Shown in pieces: positions 13,541 through 27,600 of a DNA stretch of 64,000 nucleotides; the first letter of the stretch is position 1; each line of letters begins with the position of its first letter. This DNA comes from Branchinecta lynchi (taxonomy: Eukaryota > Arthropoda > Branchiopoda > Anostraca > Branchinectidae). The notes beneath the pieces are model-generated. The model saw nothing but the letters and a program-made list of their open reading frames with translations. It made no database searches and had not been told where the DNA came from. The stretch is taken from NCBI GenBank assembly GCA_023053575.1, contig JAKZAP010000157.1:1-64000 (forward strand), read 5' to 3'. Position numbers and translations under genes: made by a program.

Positions 13541-16097
13541 GAGAAAACAATCCTTGTGGGAAAACAAACCTTGTGGGGAAACAAACCTTGCGCGAAAACT
13601 AACCTTGTGGGAAAACAAACCTTGCGGGAAAACCAACCTTGTGGGAAAACCAACCTTGTGGGGAAACAAACCTTTCGGGAAAACCAACCTTGTGGGAAAA
13701 CAAACCTTATGGGAAAAAAAACCTTGTGGGAAAAAAAACCTTGTGGGAAAACAAACCTTGTGAGAAAACAAACCTTGTGGGGAAACAACAAACCTGGTGG
13801 GAAAACAAACCTTGTGAGAAAACAAACCTTGTGGGGAAACAAACCTTGCGGGAAAACTAACCTTGTGGGAAAACAAACCTTGTGGGAAAGCCAACCTTGT
13901 GGGAAAACCAACCTTGTGGGGAAACAAACATTTCGGGAAAACCAACCTTGTGGGAAAACAAACCTTGTGGGAAAACAAACCTTGTGGGAAAACAAACCTT
14001 GTCGGAAAACAGACCTTGTGAGAAAACAAACCTTGTGGGGAAACAAACCTAGTGGGAAAACAAACCTTGTGAGAAAACAAACCTTGTGGGAAAACCAACC
14101 TTATGGGAAAAGAAACCTAGTGGGAAAACAAACCTTGTGGGGAAACAAACCTTTCGGGAAAACCAACCTTTTGGGAAAACAAACCTTGTGGGAAAACAAA
14201 CCTTGTGGGAAAACGAACCTTGTGGGAAAACAAACCTTATGGGAAAACAAACCTTGTTGGGAAACAAACCTTGTGGGAAAACCAACCTTGCGGGAAAGCG
14301 AACCTTTTGTTAAAACCAACACAGTGGGAAAACAAACCTTGTGGGAAAACCAACCTTGCGGGAAAACCAACCTTGGGGGAAAACAAAGCTTGTGGGAAAA
14401 CAAACCTTGTGGGAAAACCAACCTCGTGGGAAAAACAACCTAGTGGAAAAACAAACCTTGTGAGAAAACAAACCTTGTGGGAAAACCAACCTTATGGGGA
14501 AAGCAACCCTGCGGGAAAACCAACCTTGTGGGAAAACCAACCTTGTGGGAAAGCGAACCTTTCGGGAAAACCAACACAGTGGAAAACCTAGTGGGAAAAC
14601 CAACCTTGAGAGAAAACAATCCTTGTGGGAAAACAAACCTTGTGGGGAAACAAACCTTGCGGGAAAACTAACCTTGTGCAAACAAAAACAAACCTTGCGG
14701 GAAAACCAACCTTGTGGGAAAACCAACCTTGTGGGGAAACAAATCTTTCGGGAAAACAAACCTTGTGGGAAAACAAACCTTATGGGAAAACAAACCTTGT
14801 GGGAAAACAAACCTTGAGGGAAAACGAACCTTGTGGGAAAACAAACCTTATGGGAAAACAAACCTTGTGGGGAAACAAACCTTGTGGGAGAACCAACCTT
14901 GCGGGAAAGCGAACCTTTTGGGAAAACAAACACAGTGGGAAAACAAACCTTGTGGGAAAACCAACCTTGCGGGAAAACCAACCTTGGGGGAAAACAAAGC
15001 TTGTGGGAAAACAAACCTTGTGGGAAAACCAACCTCGTGGGAAAAACAACCTAGTGGGAAAACAAACCTTGTGAGAAAACAAACCCTGTGGGAAAACCAA
15101 CCTTATGGGGAAAGCAACCCTGCGGGAAAACCAACCTTGTGGGAAAACCAACCTTGTGGGAAAGCGAACCTTTTGGGAAAACCAACACAGCTGGAAAACA
15201 AACCTAGTGGGAAAACAAACCTTGTGATAAAACAATCCTTGTGGGAAAACAAACCTTTTGGGGAAACAAACCTTGCGGGAAAACTAACCTTGTGGGAAAA
15301 CAAACCTTGCGGGAAAACCAACCTTGTGGAAAACCAACCTTGTGGGGAAACAAACCTTTCGGGAAAACCAACCTTGTGGGAAAACAAACCTTATGGGAAA
15401 ACAAACCTTGTGAGAAAACAAACCTTGTGGGGAAACAAACCTTGTGAGAAAACAAACCTTGTGGGGAAACAAACCTTGCGGGAAAACTAACCTTGTGGGA
15501 AAACAAACCTTGCGGGAAAACCAACCTTGTGGGAAAACCAACCTTGCGGGAAAACTAACCTTGTGGGAAAACAAACCTTGCGGGAAAACCAACCTTGTGG
15601 GGAAACAAACCTTTCGGGAAAACCAACCTTGTGAGAAAACAAACCTTGTGGGAAAACCAACCTTATGGGGAAAGCAACCCTGCGGGAAAACCCAATCTTG
15701 TGGGAAAACCAACCTTGTGGGAAAGCGAACCTTTTGGGAAAACCAACACAGTGGGAAAACAAACCTTGTGGGAAAACCAACCTTGTGGGAAAGCGAACCT
15801 TTTGGGAAAACCAACACAGCGGGAAAACAAACCTTGTGGGAAAACCAACCTTGCGGGAAAACAAACCTTGTGGGAAAACCAACCTCGTGGGAAAAACAAC
15901 CTAGTGGGAAAACAAACCTTGTGAGAAAACAAACCTTGTGGGAAAACCAACCTTATGGGGAAAGCAACCCTGCGCGAAAACCAACCTTGTGGGAAAACCA
16001 ACCTTGTGGGAAAGCGAACCTTTTGGGAAAACCAACACAGTGGGAAAACAAACCTTGTGGGAAAACAAACCTTGTGGGAAAACAAACCTTTTGGGAA

Positions 16098-16568
16098 AAC
16101 CAACACAGTGGGAAAACAAACCTTGTGGGAAAACGAACCTTGTGGGAAAACAAACCTTAGGGGAAAACAAACCTTGTGGGGAAACAAACCTTGTGGGAAA
16201 ACCAACCTTGCGGGAAAGCGAACCTTTTGGGAAAACCAACACAGTGGGAAAATAAACCTTGTGGGAAAACCAACCTTGCGGGAAAACCAACCTTGGGGGA
16301 AACGAAAGCTTGTGGGAAAACAAACCTTGTGGGAAAACCAACCTCGTGGGAAAAACAACCTAGTGGGAAAACAAACCTTGTGAGAAAACAATCCTTGTGG
16401 GAAAACAAACCTTGTGGGGAAACAAACCTTGCGGGAAAACTAACCTTGTGGGAAAACAAACCTTGCGGGAAAACCAACCTTGTGGGAAAACCAACCTTGT
16501 GGGGAAACAAACCTTTCGGGAAAACCAACCTTGTGGGAAAATAAACCTTATGGGAAAACAAACCTTGT
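16098..16568 (+). repeat. Satellite segmental duplication, copy 2 (3,028-bp offset)
   Basis: Paralogue of 13070-13540. The stretch that follows, to about 17.1 kb, is also paralogous to the sequence after copy 1 once whole-unit gaps are allowed. It includes the unusual 20-bp unit GGAAACAACAAACCTGG at 16622 (13781 in the other copy). Confidence 0.85.
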
Positions 16569-19500
16569 GGGAAAAAAAACCTTGTGGGAAAACAAACCTT
16601 GTGAGAAAACAAACCTTGTGGGGAAACAACAAACCTGGTGGGAAAACAAACCTTGTGAGAAAACAAACCTTGTGGGGAAACAAACCTTGCGGGAAAACTA
16701 ACCTTGTGGGAAAACAAACCTTGTGGGAAAGCCAACCTTGTGGGAAAACCAACCTTGTGGGGAAACAAACCTTTCGGGAAAACCAACCTTGTGGGAAAAC
16801 AAACCTTGTGGGAAAACAAACCTTGTCGGAAAACAAACCTTGTGAGAAAACAAACCTTGTGGGAAAACCAACCTTATGGGAAAAGAAACCTAGTGGGAAA
16901 ACAAACCTTGTGGGGAAACAAACCTTTCGGGAAAACCAACCTTGTGGGAAAACAAACCTTGTGGGAAAACAAACCTTGTGGGAAAACGAACCTTGTGGGA
17001 AAACAAACCTTATGGGAAAACAAACCTTGTTGGGAAACAAACCTTGTGGGAAAACCATCCTTGCGGGAAAGCGAACCTTTTGTTAAAACCAACACAGTGG
17101 GAAAACAAACCTTGTGGGAAAACCAACCTTGCGGGAAAACCAACCTTATGGGGAAAGCAACCCTGCGGGAAAACCAACCTTGTGGGAAAACCAACCTTGT
17201 GGGAAAGCGAACCTTTCGGAAAAACCAACACAGTGGAAAACCTAGTGGGAAAACCAACCTTGTGAGAAAACAATCCTTGTGGGAAAACAAACCTTGTGGG
17301 GAAACAAACCTTGCGGGAAAACTAACCTTGTGGGAAAACAAACCTTGCGGGAAAACCAACCTTGTGGGAAAACCAACCTTGTGGGGAAACAAACCTTTCG
17401 GGAAAACCAACCTTGTGGGAAAACAAACCTTGTGGGAAAACAAACCTTGTGGGAAAACGAACCTTGTGGGAAAACAAACCTTATGGGAAAACAAACCTTG
17501 TTGGGAAACAAACCTTGTGGGAAAACCAACCTTGCGGGAAAGCGAACCTTTTGGGAAAACCAACACAGTGGGAAAACAAACCTTGTGGGAAAACCAACCT
17601 TGCGGGAAAACCAACTTTGGGGGAAAACAAAGCTTGTGGGAAAACAAACCTTGTGGGAAAACCAACCTCGTGGGAAAAACAACCTAGTGGGAAAACAAAC
17701 CTTGTGAGAAAACAAACCTTGTGGGAAAACCAACCTTATGGGGAAAGCAACCCTGCGGGAAAACCAACCTTGTGGGAAAACCAACCTTGAAGGAAAGCGA
17801 CCCTTTTGGGAAAACCAACACAGTGGGAAAACAAACCTCGTGGGAAAACAAACCTTGTGAGAAAACAATCCTTGTGGGAAAACAAACCTTGTGGGAAAAC
17901 AAACCTTGCGGGAAAGCGAACCTTTTGGGAAAACCAACACAGTTGGAAAACAAACCTTGTGGGAAAACCAACTTTGCGGGAAAACCAACCTTGGGGGTAA
18001 ACAAAGCTTGTGGGAAAACAAACCTTGTGGGAAAACCAACCTCGTAGGAAAAATAACCTAGTGGGAAAACAAACCTTGTGAGAAAGCAAACCTTGTGGGA
18101 AAACCAACCTTATGGGGAAAGCAACCCTGCGGGAAAACCAACCTTGTGGGAAAACCAACCTTTTGGGAAAGCGAACATTTTGGGAAAACCAACACAGTGG
18201 GAAAACAAACCTTGTGGGAAAACCAACCTTGCGGGAGAACCAACCTTGGGGGAAAACAAACCTTGTGGGAAAACAAACCTTGTGAGAAAACAAACCTTGT
18301 GGGGAAACAAACCTTGTGAGAAAACAAACCTTGTGGTGAAACAAACCTTGCGGGCAAACTAACCTTGTGGGAAAACAAACCTTGTGGGAAAACCAACCTT
18401 GTGGGAAAGCGAACCTTTTGGGAAAACCAACACAGTGGGAAAATAAACCTTGTGGGAAAACCAACCTTGCGGGAAAACCAACCTTGGAGGAAAAGAAAGC
18501 TTGTGGGAAAACAAACCTTGTGAGAAAACAAACCTTATGGGGAAACAACAAACCTGGTGGGAAAACAAACCTTGTGAGAAAACAAACCTTGTGGGAAAAA
18601 CCAACCTTATGGGGAAAGCAACCCTGCGGGAAAACCAACCTTGTGGGAATACCAACCTTGTGGGAAAGTGACCCTTTTGGGAAAACCAACACAGTGGGAA
18701 AACAAACCTTGTGGGAAAACAAACCTTGCGGGAAAACCAACCTTGTGGGAAAACCAACCTTGTGGGGAAACAAACCTTTCGGGAAAACCAACCTTGTGGG
18801 AAAACAAACCTTATGGGAAAACAAACCTTGTGGGAAAAAAAACCTTGTGGGAAAACAAACCTTGTGAGAAAACAAACCTTATGGGGAAACAACAAACCTG
18901 GTGAGAAAACAAACCTTGTGAGAAAACAAACCTTGTGGGGAAACAAACCTTACGGGAAAACTAACCTTGTGGGAAAACAAACCTTGTGGGAAAGCCAACC
19001 TTGTGGGAAAACCAACCTTGTGGGGAAACAAACCTTTCGGGAAAACCAACCTTGTGGGAAAACAAACCTTGTGGGAAAACAAACCTTGTGGGAAAACAAA
19101 CCTTGTCGGAAAACAAACCTTGTGAGAAAACAAACCTTGTGGGGAAACAAACCTAGTGGAAAACAAACCTTGTGAGAAATCAAACCTTGTGGGAAAACCA
19201 ACCTTATGGGAAAAGAAACCTAGGGGGAAAACAAACCTTGTGGGGAAACAAACCTTTCGGGAAAACCAACCTTGTGGGAAAACAAACCTTGTGGGAAAAC
19301 AAACCTTGTGGGAAAACGAACCTTGTGGGAAAACAAACCTTATGGGAAAACAAACCTTGTTGGGAAACAAACCTTGTGGGAAAACCAACCTTGCGGGAAA
19401 GCGAACCTTTTGTTAAAACCAACACAATGGGAAAACAAACCTTGTGGGAAAACCAACCTTGCGGGAAAACCAACCTTGGGGGAAAACAAAGCTTGTGGGA

Positions 19501-21704
19501 AAACAAACCTTGTGGGAAAACCAACCTCGTGGGAAAAACAACCTAGTGGAAAAACAAACCTTGTGAGAAAACAAACCTTGTGGGAAAACCAACCTTATGG
19601 GGAAAGCAACCCTGCGGGAAAACCAACCTTGTGGGAAAACCAACCTTGTGGGAAAGCGAACCTTTCGGGAAAACCAACACAGTGGAAAACCTAGTGGGAA
19701 AACCAACCTTGTGAGAAAACAATCCTTGTGGGAAAACAAACCTTGTGGGGAAACAAACCTTGCGGGAAAACTAACCTTGTGGGAAAACAAACCTTGCGGG
19801 AAAACCAACCTTGTGGGAAAACCAACCTTGTGGGGAAACAAACCTTTCGGGAAAACAAACCTTGTGGGAAAACAAACCTTATGGGAAAACAAACCTTGTG
19901 GGAAAACAAACCTTGTGGGAAAACGAACCTTGTGGGAAAACAAACCTTATGGGAAAACAAACCTTGTGGGGAAACAAACCTTGTGGGAGAACCAACCTTG
20001 CGGGAAAGTGAACCTTTTGGGAAAACAAACACAGTGGGAAAACAAACCTTGTGGGAAAACCAACCTTGCGGGAAAACCAAGCTGGGGGGAAAACAAAGCT
20101 TGTGGGAAAACAAAGCTTGTGAGAAAACAAACCTTGTGGGGAAACAAACCTTGTGGGAAAACAAACCTTGCGGGAAAACCAACCTTTTGGGAAAACCAAC
20201 CTTGTGGGGAAACAAACCTTTCGGGAAAACCAACCTTGTGAGAAAACAAACCTTGTAGGAAAACCAACCTTATGGGGAAAGCAACCCTGCGGGAAAACCA
20301 ACCTTTTGGGAAAACCAACCTTTTGGGAAAGCGAACCTTTTGGGAAAAACCACACAGTGGGAAAACAAACCTAGTGGGAAAACAAAAGTTGTGAGAAAAC
20401 AATCCTTGTGGGAAAACAAACCTTGTGGGGAAACAAACCTTTCGGGAAAACCAACCTTGTGGGAAAACAAACCTTATGGGAAAACCAACCTTGCGGGAAA
20501 ACAAACCTTTTGGGAAAACCAACACAGTGGGAAAACAATCCTTGTGGGAAAACAAACCTTGTGGGGAAACAAACCTTGCGGGAATACTAACCTTGTGGGA
20601 AAACAAACCTTGCGGGAAAACCAACCTTGTGGGAAAAACAACCTAGTGGGAAAACAAACCTTGTGAGAAAACAATCCTTGTGGGAAAACAAACCTTGTGT
20701 TGAAACAAACTTTGCGGGAAAACTAACCTTGTGGGAAAACAAACCTTGCGGGAAAACCAACCTTGTGGGAAAACCAACCTTGTGGGGAAACAAACCTTTC
20801 GGGAAAACCAACCTTGTGGGAAAACAAACCTTATGGGAAAACAAACCTTGTGGGAAAACAAACCTTGTGGGAAAACAAACCTTGTGAGAAAACAAACCTT
20901 GTGGGGAAACAACAAACCTGGTGGGAAAACAAACCTTGTGAGAAAACAAACCTTGTGGGGAAACAAACCTTGCGGGAAAACTAACCTTGTGGGAAAACAA
21001 ACCTTGTGGGAAAGCCAACCTTGTGGGAAAACCAACCTTGTGGGGAAACAAACCTTTCGGGAAAACCAACCTTGTGGGAAAACAAACCTTGTGGGAAAAC
21101 AAACCTTGTGGGAAAACAAACCTTGTCGGAAAACAAACCTTGTGAGAAAACAAACCTTGTGGGGAAACAAACCTTGTGGGAAAACAAACCTTGTGAGAAA
21201 ACAAACCTTGTGGGAAAACCAACCTTATGGGAAAAGAAACCTAGTGGGACAACAAACCTTGTGGGGAAACAAATCTTTCGGGAAAACCAACCTTGTGGGA
21301 AAACAAACCTTGTGGGAAAATAAACCTTGTGGGAAAACGAACCTTGTGGGAAAACAAACCTTATGGGAAAACAAACCTTGTTGGGAAACAAACCTTGTGG
21401 GAAAACCAACCTTGCGAGAAAACCAACCTTGGGGGAAAACAAAGCTTGTGGGAAAACAAACCTTGTGGGAAAACCAACCTCATGGGAAAAACAACCTAGT
21501 GGAAAAAAAAAACCTTGTGAGAAAACAAACCTTGTGGGAAAACCAACCTTATGGGGAAAGCAACCCTGCGAGAAAACCAACCTTGTGGGAAAACCAACCT
21601 TGTGGGAAAGCGAACCTTTCGGGAAAACCAACACAGTGGGAAACCTAGTGGGAAAACCAACCTTGTGAGAAAACAATCCTTGTGGGAAAACAAACCTTGT
21701 GGGG

Positions 21705-22295
21705 AAACAAACCTTGCGGGAAAACTAACCTTGTGGGAAAACAAACCTTGCCGGAAAACCAACCTTGTACCAACCTTATGGGGAAACAAACCTTTCGGGA
21801 AAACAAACCTTGTGGGTAAACAAACCTTATGGGAAAACAAACCTTGTGGGAAAACAAACCTTGTGGGAAAACGAACCTTGTGGGAAAACAAACCTTATGG
21901 GAAAACAAACCTTGTGGGGAAACAAACCTTGTGGGAGAACCAACCTTGAGGGAAAGCGAACCTTTTGGGAAAACCAACACAGTGGGAAAAGAAACCTTGT
22001 GGGAAAACCAACCTTGCGGGAAAACCAACCTTGGGGGAAAACAAAGCTTGTGGGAAAACAAAGCTTGTGAGAAAACAAACCTTGTGGGGAAACTAACCTT
22101 GTGGGAAAACAAACCTTGCGGGAAAACCAACCTTGTGGGAAAACCAACCTTGTGGGAAAACAAAGCTTGTGGGAAAACAAACCTTGTGGGAAAACCAACC
22201 TCGTGGGAAAAACAACCTAGTGGGAAAACAAACCTTGTGAGAAAACAAACCTTGTGGGAAAACCAACCTTGTGGGAAAACAAAGCTTGTGGGAAA
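21705..22295 (+). repeat. Satellite segmental duplication, copy 1 (2,320-bp offset)
   Basis: Shares with 24025-24615 a unique truncated-unit junction, AACCTTGTACCAACCTTATG (21771-21790 here), and the rare TTGCCGGAAAACC unit. These private variants show that the two segments descend from one recent copy. Confidence 0.87.
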
Positions 22296-24024
22296 ACAAA
22301 CCTTGCGGGAAAACCAACCTTGTGGGAAAACCAACCTTGAGGGAAAGCGACCCTTTTGGGAAAACCAACGCAGTGGGAAAACAAACCTTGTGGGAAAACA
22401 AACCTTGTGAGAAACCATCCTTGAGGGAAAGCGACCCTTTTGGGAAAACAAACGCAGTGGGAAAACAATCTTGTGGGAAAACAAACCTTGTGAGAAAACA
22501 ATCCTTGTGGGAAAACAAACCTTGTGGGGAAACAAACCTTGCGGGAAAACTAACCTTGTGGGAAAACAAACCTTGTGAGAAAACAATCCTTGTGGGAAAA
22601 AAAACCTTGTGGGGAAACAAACCTTTCGGGAAAACCAACCTTGTGGGAAAACAAACCTTCTGGGAAAACAAACCTTGTGGGAAAACAAACCTTGTGGGAA
22701 AACGAACCTTGTGGGACAACAAACCTTATGGGAAAACAAACCTTGTGGGGAAACAAACCTTGTGGGAAAACCAACCTTGCGGGAAAGTGAACCTTTTGGG
22801 AAAACCAACACAGTGGGAAAACAAACCTTGTGGGAAAACCAACCTTGCGGGAAAACCAACCTTGGGGGAAAACAAAGCTTGTGGGAAAACAAACCTTGTG
22901 GGAAAACCAACCTCGTAGGAAAAACAACCTAGTGGGAAAACAAACCTTGTGAGAAAACAAACCTTGTGGGAAAACCAACCTTATGGGGAAAGCAACCCTG
23001 CGGGAAAACCAACCTTGTGGGAAAACCAACCTTGTGGGAAAGCGAACATTTTGGGAAAACCAACACAGTGGGAAAACAAACCTTGTGGGAAAACCAACCT
23101 TGCGGGAAAAACAACCTTGGGAGAAAACAAACCTTGTGGGAAAACAAACCTCGTGAGAAAACAAACCTTGTAGGGAAACAAACCTTGTGAGAAAACAAAC
23201 CTTGTGGGGAAACAAACCTTGCGGGCAAACTAACCTTGTGGGAAAACAAACCTTGTGGGGAAACAAACCTTGCGGGAAAAATACCTTGTGGGAAAACCAA
23301 CCTTGTGGGGAAACAAACCTTTCGGGAAAACCAACCTTGTGGGAAAACAAACCTTATGGGAAAACAAACCTTGTGGGAAAACAAACCTTGTGGGAAAACG
23401 AACCTTGTGGGAAAACAAACCTTATGGGAAAACAAACCTTGTGGGGAAACAAACCTTGTGGGAAAACCAACCTTGCGGGAAAGCGAACCTTTTGGGAAAA
23501 CCAACACAGTGGGAAAACAAACCTTGTGGGAAAACCAACCTTGCGGGAAAACGAACCTTGTGGGAAAACAAACCTTATGGGAAAACAAACCTTGTGGGGA
23601 AACAAACCTTGTGGGAAAACCAACCTTGCGGGAAAGCGAACCTTTTGGGAAAACCAACACAGTGGGAAAACAAACCTTGTGGGAAAACCAACCTTGCGGG
23701 AAAACCAACCTTGGGGGAAAACAAAGCTTGTGGGAAAACAAACCTTGTGGGAAAACCAACCTTGTGGGAAAACAAACCTTGTGGGAAAACAAACCTTGTG
23801 GGAAAACAAACCTTGTCGGAAAACAAACCTTGTGAGAAAACAAACCTTGTGGGGAAACAAACCTAGTGGGAAAACAAACCTTGTGAGAAAACAAACCTTG
23901 TGGGAAAACCAACCTTATGGGAAAAGAAACCTAGTGGGAAAACAAACCTAGTGGGGAAACAAACCTTTCGGGAAAACCAACCTTGTGGGAAAACAAACCT
24001 TGTGGGAAAACAAACCTTGTGGGA

Positions 24025-24615
24025 AAACAAACCTTGCGGGAAAACTAACCTTGTGGGAAAACAAACCTTGCCGGAAAACCAACCTTGTACCAACCTTATG
24101 GGGAAACAAACCTTTCGGGAAAACAAACCTTGTGGGTAAACAAACCTTATGGGAAAACAAACCTTGTGGGAAAACAAACCTTGTGGGAAAACGAACCTTG
24201 TGGGAAAACAAACCTTATGGGAAAACAAACCTTGTGGGGAAACAAACCTTGTGGGAGAACCAACCTTGAGGGAAAGCGAACCTTTTGGGAAAACCAACAC
24301 AGTGGGAAAAGAAACCTTGTGGGAAAACCAACCTTGCGGGAAAACCAACCTTGGGGGAAAACAAAGCTTGTGGGAAAACAAAGCTTGTGAGAAAACAAAC
24401 CTTGTGGGGAAACTAACCTTATGGGAAAACAAACCTTGCGGGAAAACCAACCTTGTGGGAAAACCAACCTTGTGGGAAAACAAAGCTTGTGGGAAAACAA
24501 ACCTTGTGGGAAAACCAACTTCGTGGGAAAAACAACCTAGTGGGAAAACAAACCTTGTGAGAAAACAAACCTTGTGGGAAAACCAACCTTGTGGGAAAAC
24601 AAAGCTTGTGGGAAA
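24025..24615 (+). repeat. Satellite segmental duplication, copy 2 (2,320-bp offset)
   Basis: Paralogue of 21705-22295, carrying the same truncated-unit junction. The next stretch, about 24990-26060, is paralogous to about 22620-23700 with an offset of 2,372 bp. There the shared private junction is GCGGGAAAAATACCTTG (ATACC at 23281 and 25653). Confidence 0.87.
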
Positions 24616-27600
24616 AAAACCTTGCGGGAAAACCAACCTTGCGGGAAAGCGAACCTTTTGGGAAAACCAACACAGTGGGAAAACAAACCTAGTGGGAAAA
24701 CAAACCTTGTGAGAAAACAAACCTTGTGGGAAAACCAACCTTATGGGAAAACAAACCTAATGGGAAAACAAACCCTGTGGGGAAACAAACCTTTCGGGAA
24801 AACCAACCTTGTGGGAAAACAAACCTTGTGGGGAAACAAACCTTGCGGGAAAACTAACCTTGTGGGAAAACAAACCTTGTGAGAAAACAATCCTTGTGGG
24901 AAAAAAAACCTTGTGGGGAAACAAACCTTGCGGGAAAACTAACCTTGCGGGAAAACCAACCTTGTGGGAAAACCAACCTTGTGGGGAAACAAACCTTTCG
25001 GGAAAACCAACCTTGTGGGAAAACAAACCTTATGGGAAAACAAACCTTGTGGGAAAACAAACCTTGTGGGAAAACGAACCTTGTGGGAAAACAAACCTTA
25101 TGGGAAAACAAACCTTGTGGGGAAACAAACCTTGTGGGAAAACCAACCTTGCGGGAAAGTGAACCTTTTGGGAAAACCAACACAGTGGGAAAACAAACCT
25201 TGTGGGAAAACCAACCTTGCGGGAAAACCAACCTTGGGGGAAAACAAAGCTTGTGGGAAAACAAACCTTGTGGGAAAACCAACCTCGTAGGAAAAACAAC
25301 CTAGTGGGAAAACAAACCTTGTGAGAAAACAAACCTTGTGGGAAAACCAACCTTATGGGGAAAGCAACCCTGCGGGAAAACCAACCTTGTGGGAAAACCA
25401 ACCTTGCGGGAAAGTGAACCTTTTGGGAAAACCAATACAGTGGGAAAACAAACCTTGTGGGAAAACCAACCTTGCGGGAAAAACAACCTTGGGGGAAAAC
25501 AAACCTTGTGGGAAAACAAACCTCGTGAGAAAACAAACCTTGTAGGGAAACAAACCTTGTGAGAAAACAAACCTTGTGGGGAAACAAACCTTGCGGGCAA
25601 ACTAACCTTGTGGGAAAACAAACCTTGTGGGGAAACAAACCTTGCGGGAAAAATACCTTGTGGGAAAACCAACCTTGTGGGGAAACAAACCTTTCGGGAA
25701 AACCAACCTTGTGGGAAAACAAACCTTATGGGAAAACAAACCTTGTGTGAAAACAAACCTTGTGGGAAAACGAACCTTGTGGGAAAACAAACCTTATGGG
25801 AAAACAAACCTTGTGGGGAAACAAACCTTGTGGGAAAACCAACCTTGCGGGAAAGCGAACCTTTTGGGAAAACCAACACAGTGGGAAAACAAACCTTGTG
25901 GGAAAACCAACCTTGAGGGAAAACGAACCTTGTGGGAAAACAAACCTTATGGGAAAACAAACCTTGTGGGGAAACAAACCTTGTGGGAAAACCAACCTTG
26001 CGGGAAAGCGAACCTTTTGGGAAAACCAACACAGTGGGAAAACAAACCTTGTGGGAAAACCAACCTTGCGGGAAAACGAACCTTGGGGGAAAACAAAGCT
26101 TGTGGGAAAACAAACCTTGTGAGAAAACAAACCTTGTGGGAAAACCAACCATATGGGAAAAGAAACCTAGTGGGAAAACAAACCTAGTGGGGAAACAAAC
26201 CTTTCGGGAAAACCAACCTTGTGGGAAAACAAACCTTGTGGGAAAACAAACCTTGTGGGAAAACGAACCTTGTGGGAAAACAAACCTTATGGGAAAACAA
26301 ACCTTGTGGGGAAACAAACCTTGTGGGAGAACCAACCTTGCGGGAAAGCGAACCTTTTGGGAAAACCAACACAGTGGGAAAACAAACCTTGTGGGAAAAC
26401 CAACCATAAGGGAAAACCAACCTTGGGGGAAAACAAAGCTTGTGGGAAAAGAAAGCTTGTGAGAAAACAAACCTTGTGGGGAAACTAACCTTGTGGGAAA
26501 ACAAACCTTGCGGGAAAACCAACCTTGTGGGAAAACCAACCTTGTGGGGAAACAAACCTTTCGGGAAAACCAACCTTGTGAGTAAACAAACCTTGTAGGA
26601 AAACCAACCTTATGGGGAAAGCAACCCTGCGGGAAAACCAACCTTTTCGGAAAACCAACCTTTTGGGAAAGCGAACCTTTTGGGAAAAACAACACAGTGG
26701 GGAAACAAACCTAGTGGGAAAACAAACCTTGTGAGAAAACAAACCTTGTGGGAAAACCAACCTTATGGGAAAACAAACCTAATGGGAAAACAAACCTTGT
26801 GGGGAAACAAACCTTTCGGGAAAACCAACCTTGTGGGAAAAAAACCTTGTGGGAAAACGAACCTTGTGGGAAAACGAACCTTGTGGGAAAACAAACCTTA
26901 TGGGAAAACAAACCTTGTGGGGAAACAAACCTTGTGGGAAAACCAACCTTGCGGGAAAGCGAACCTTTTGGAAAACCAACACAGTGGGAAAACAAACCTT
27001 GTGAGAAAACAAACCTTGTGGGAAAACCAACCTTATGGGGAAAGCAACCCTGCGGGAAAACCAACCTTCTGGGAAAACCAACCTTGAGGGAAAGCGACCC
27101 TTTTGGGAAAACCAACACAGTGGGAAAACAAACCTTGTGGGAAAACAAACCTTGTAAGAAAACAATCCTTGTGGGAAAACAAACCTTGTGGGGAAACAAA
27201 CCTTGCGGGAAAAATAACCTTGTGGGAAAACAAACCTTGTGAGAAAACAATCCTTGTGGGAAAAAAAACCATGTGGGGAAACAAACCTTGCGGGAAAACT
27301 AACCTTGCAGGAAAACCAACCTTGTGGGAAAACCAACCTTGTGGGGAAACAAACCTTTAGGGAAAACCAACCTTGTGGGAAAACAAACCTTATGGGAAAA
27401 CAAACCTTGTGGGAAAACAAACCTTGTGGGAAAACGAACCTTGTGGGAAAACAAACCTTATGGGAAAATAAACCTTGTGGGGAAACAATCCTTGTGGGAA
27501 AACCAACCTTGCGGGAAAACAAACCTTGTGGGAAAACCAACCTTGCGGGAAAACCAACCTTGGGGGAAAACAAAGCTTGTGGAAAAACAAACCTTGTGGG

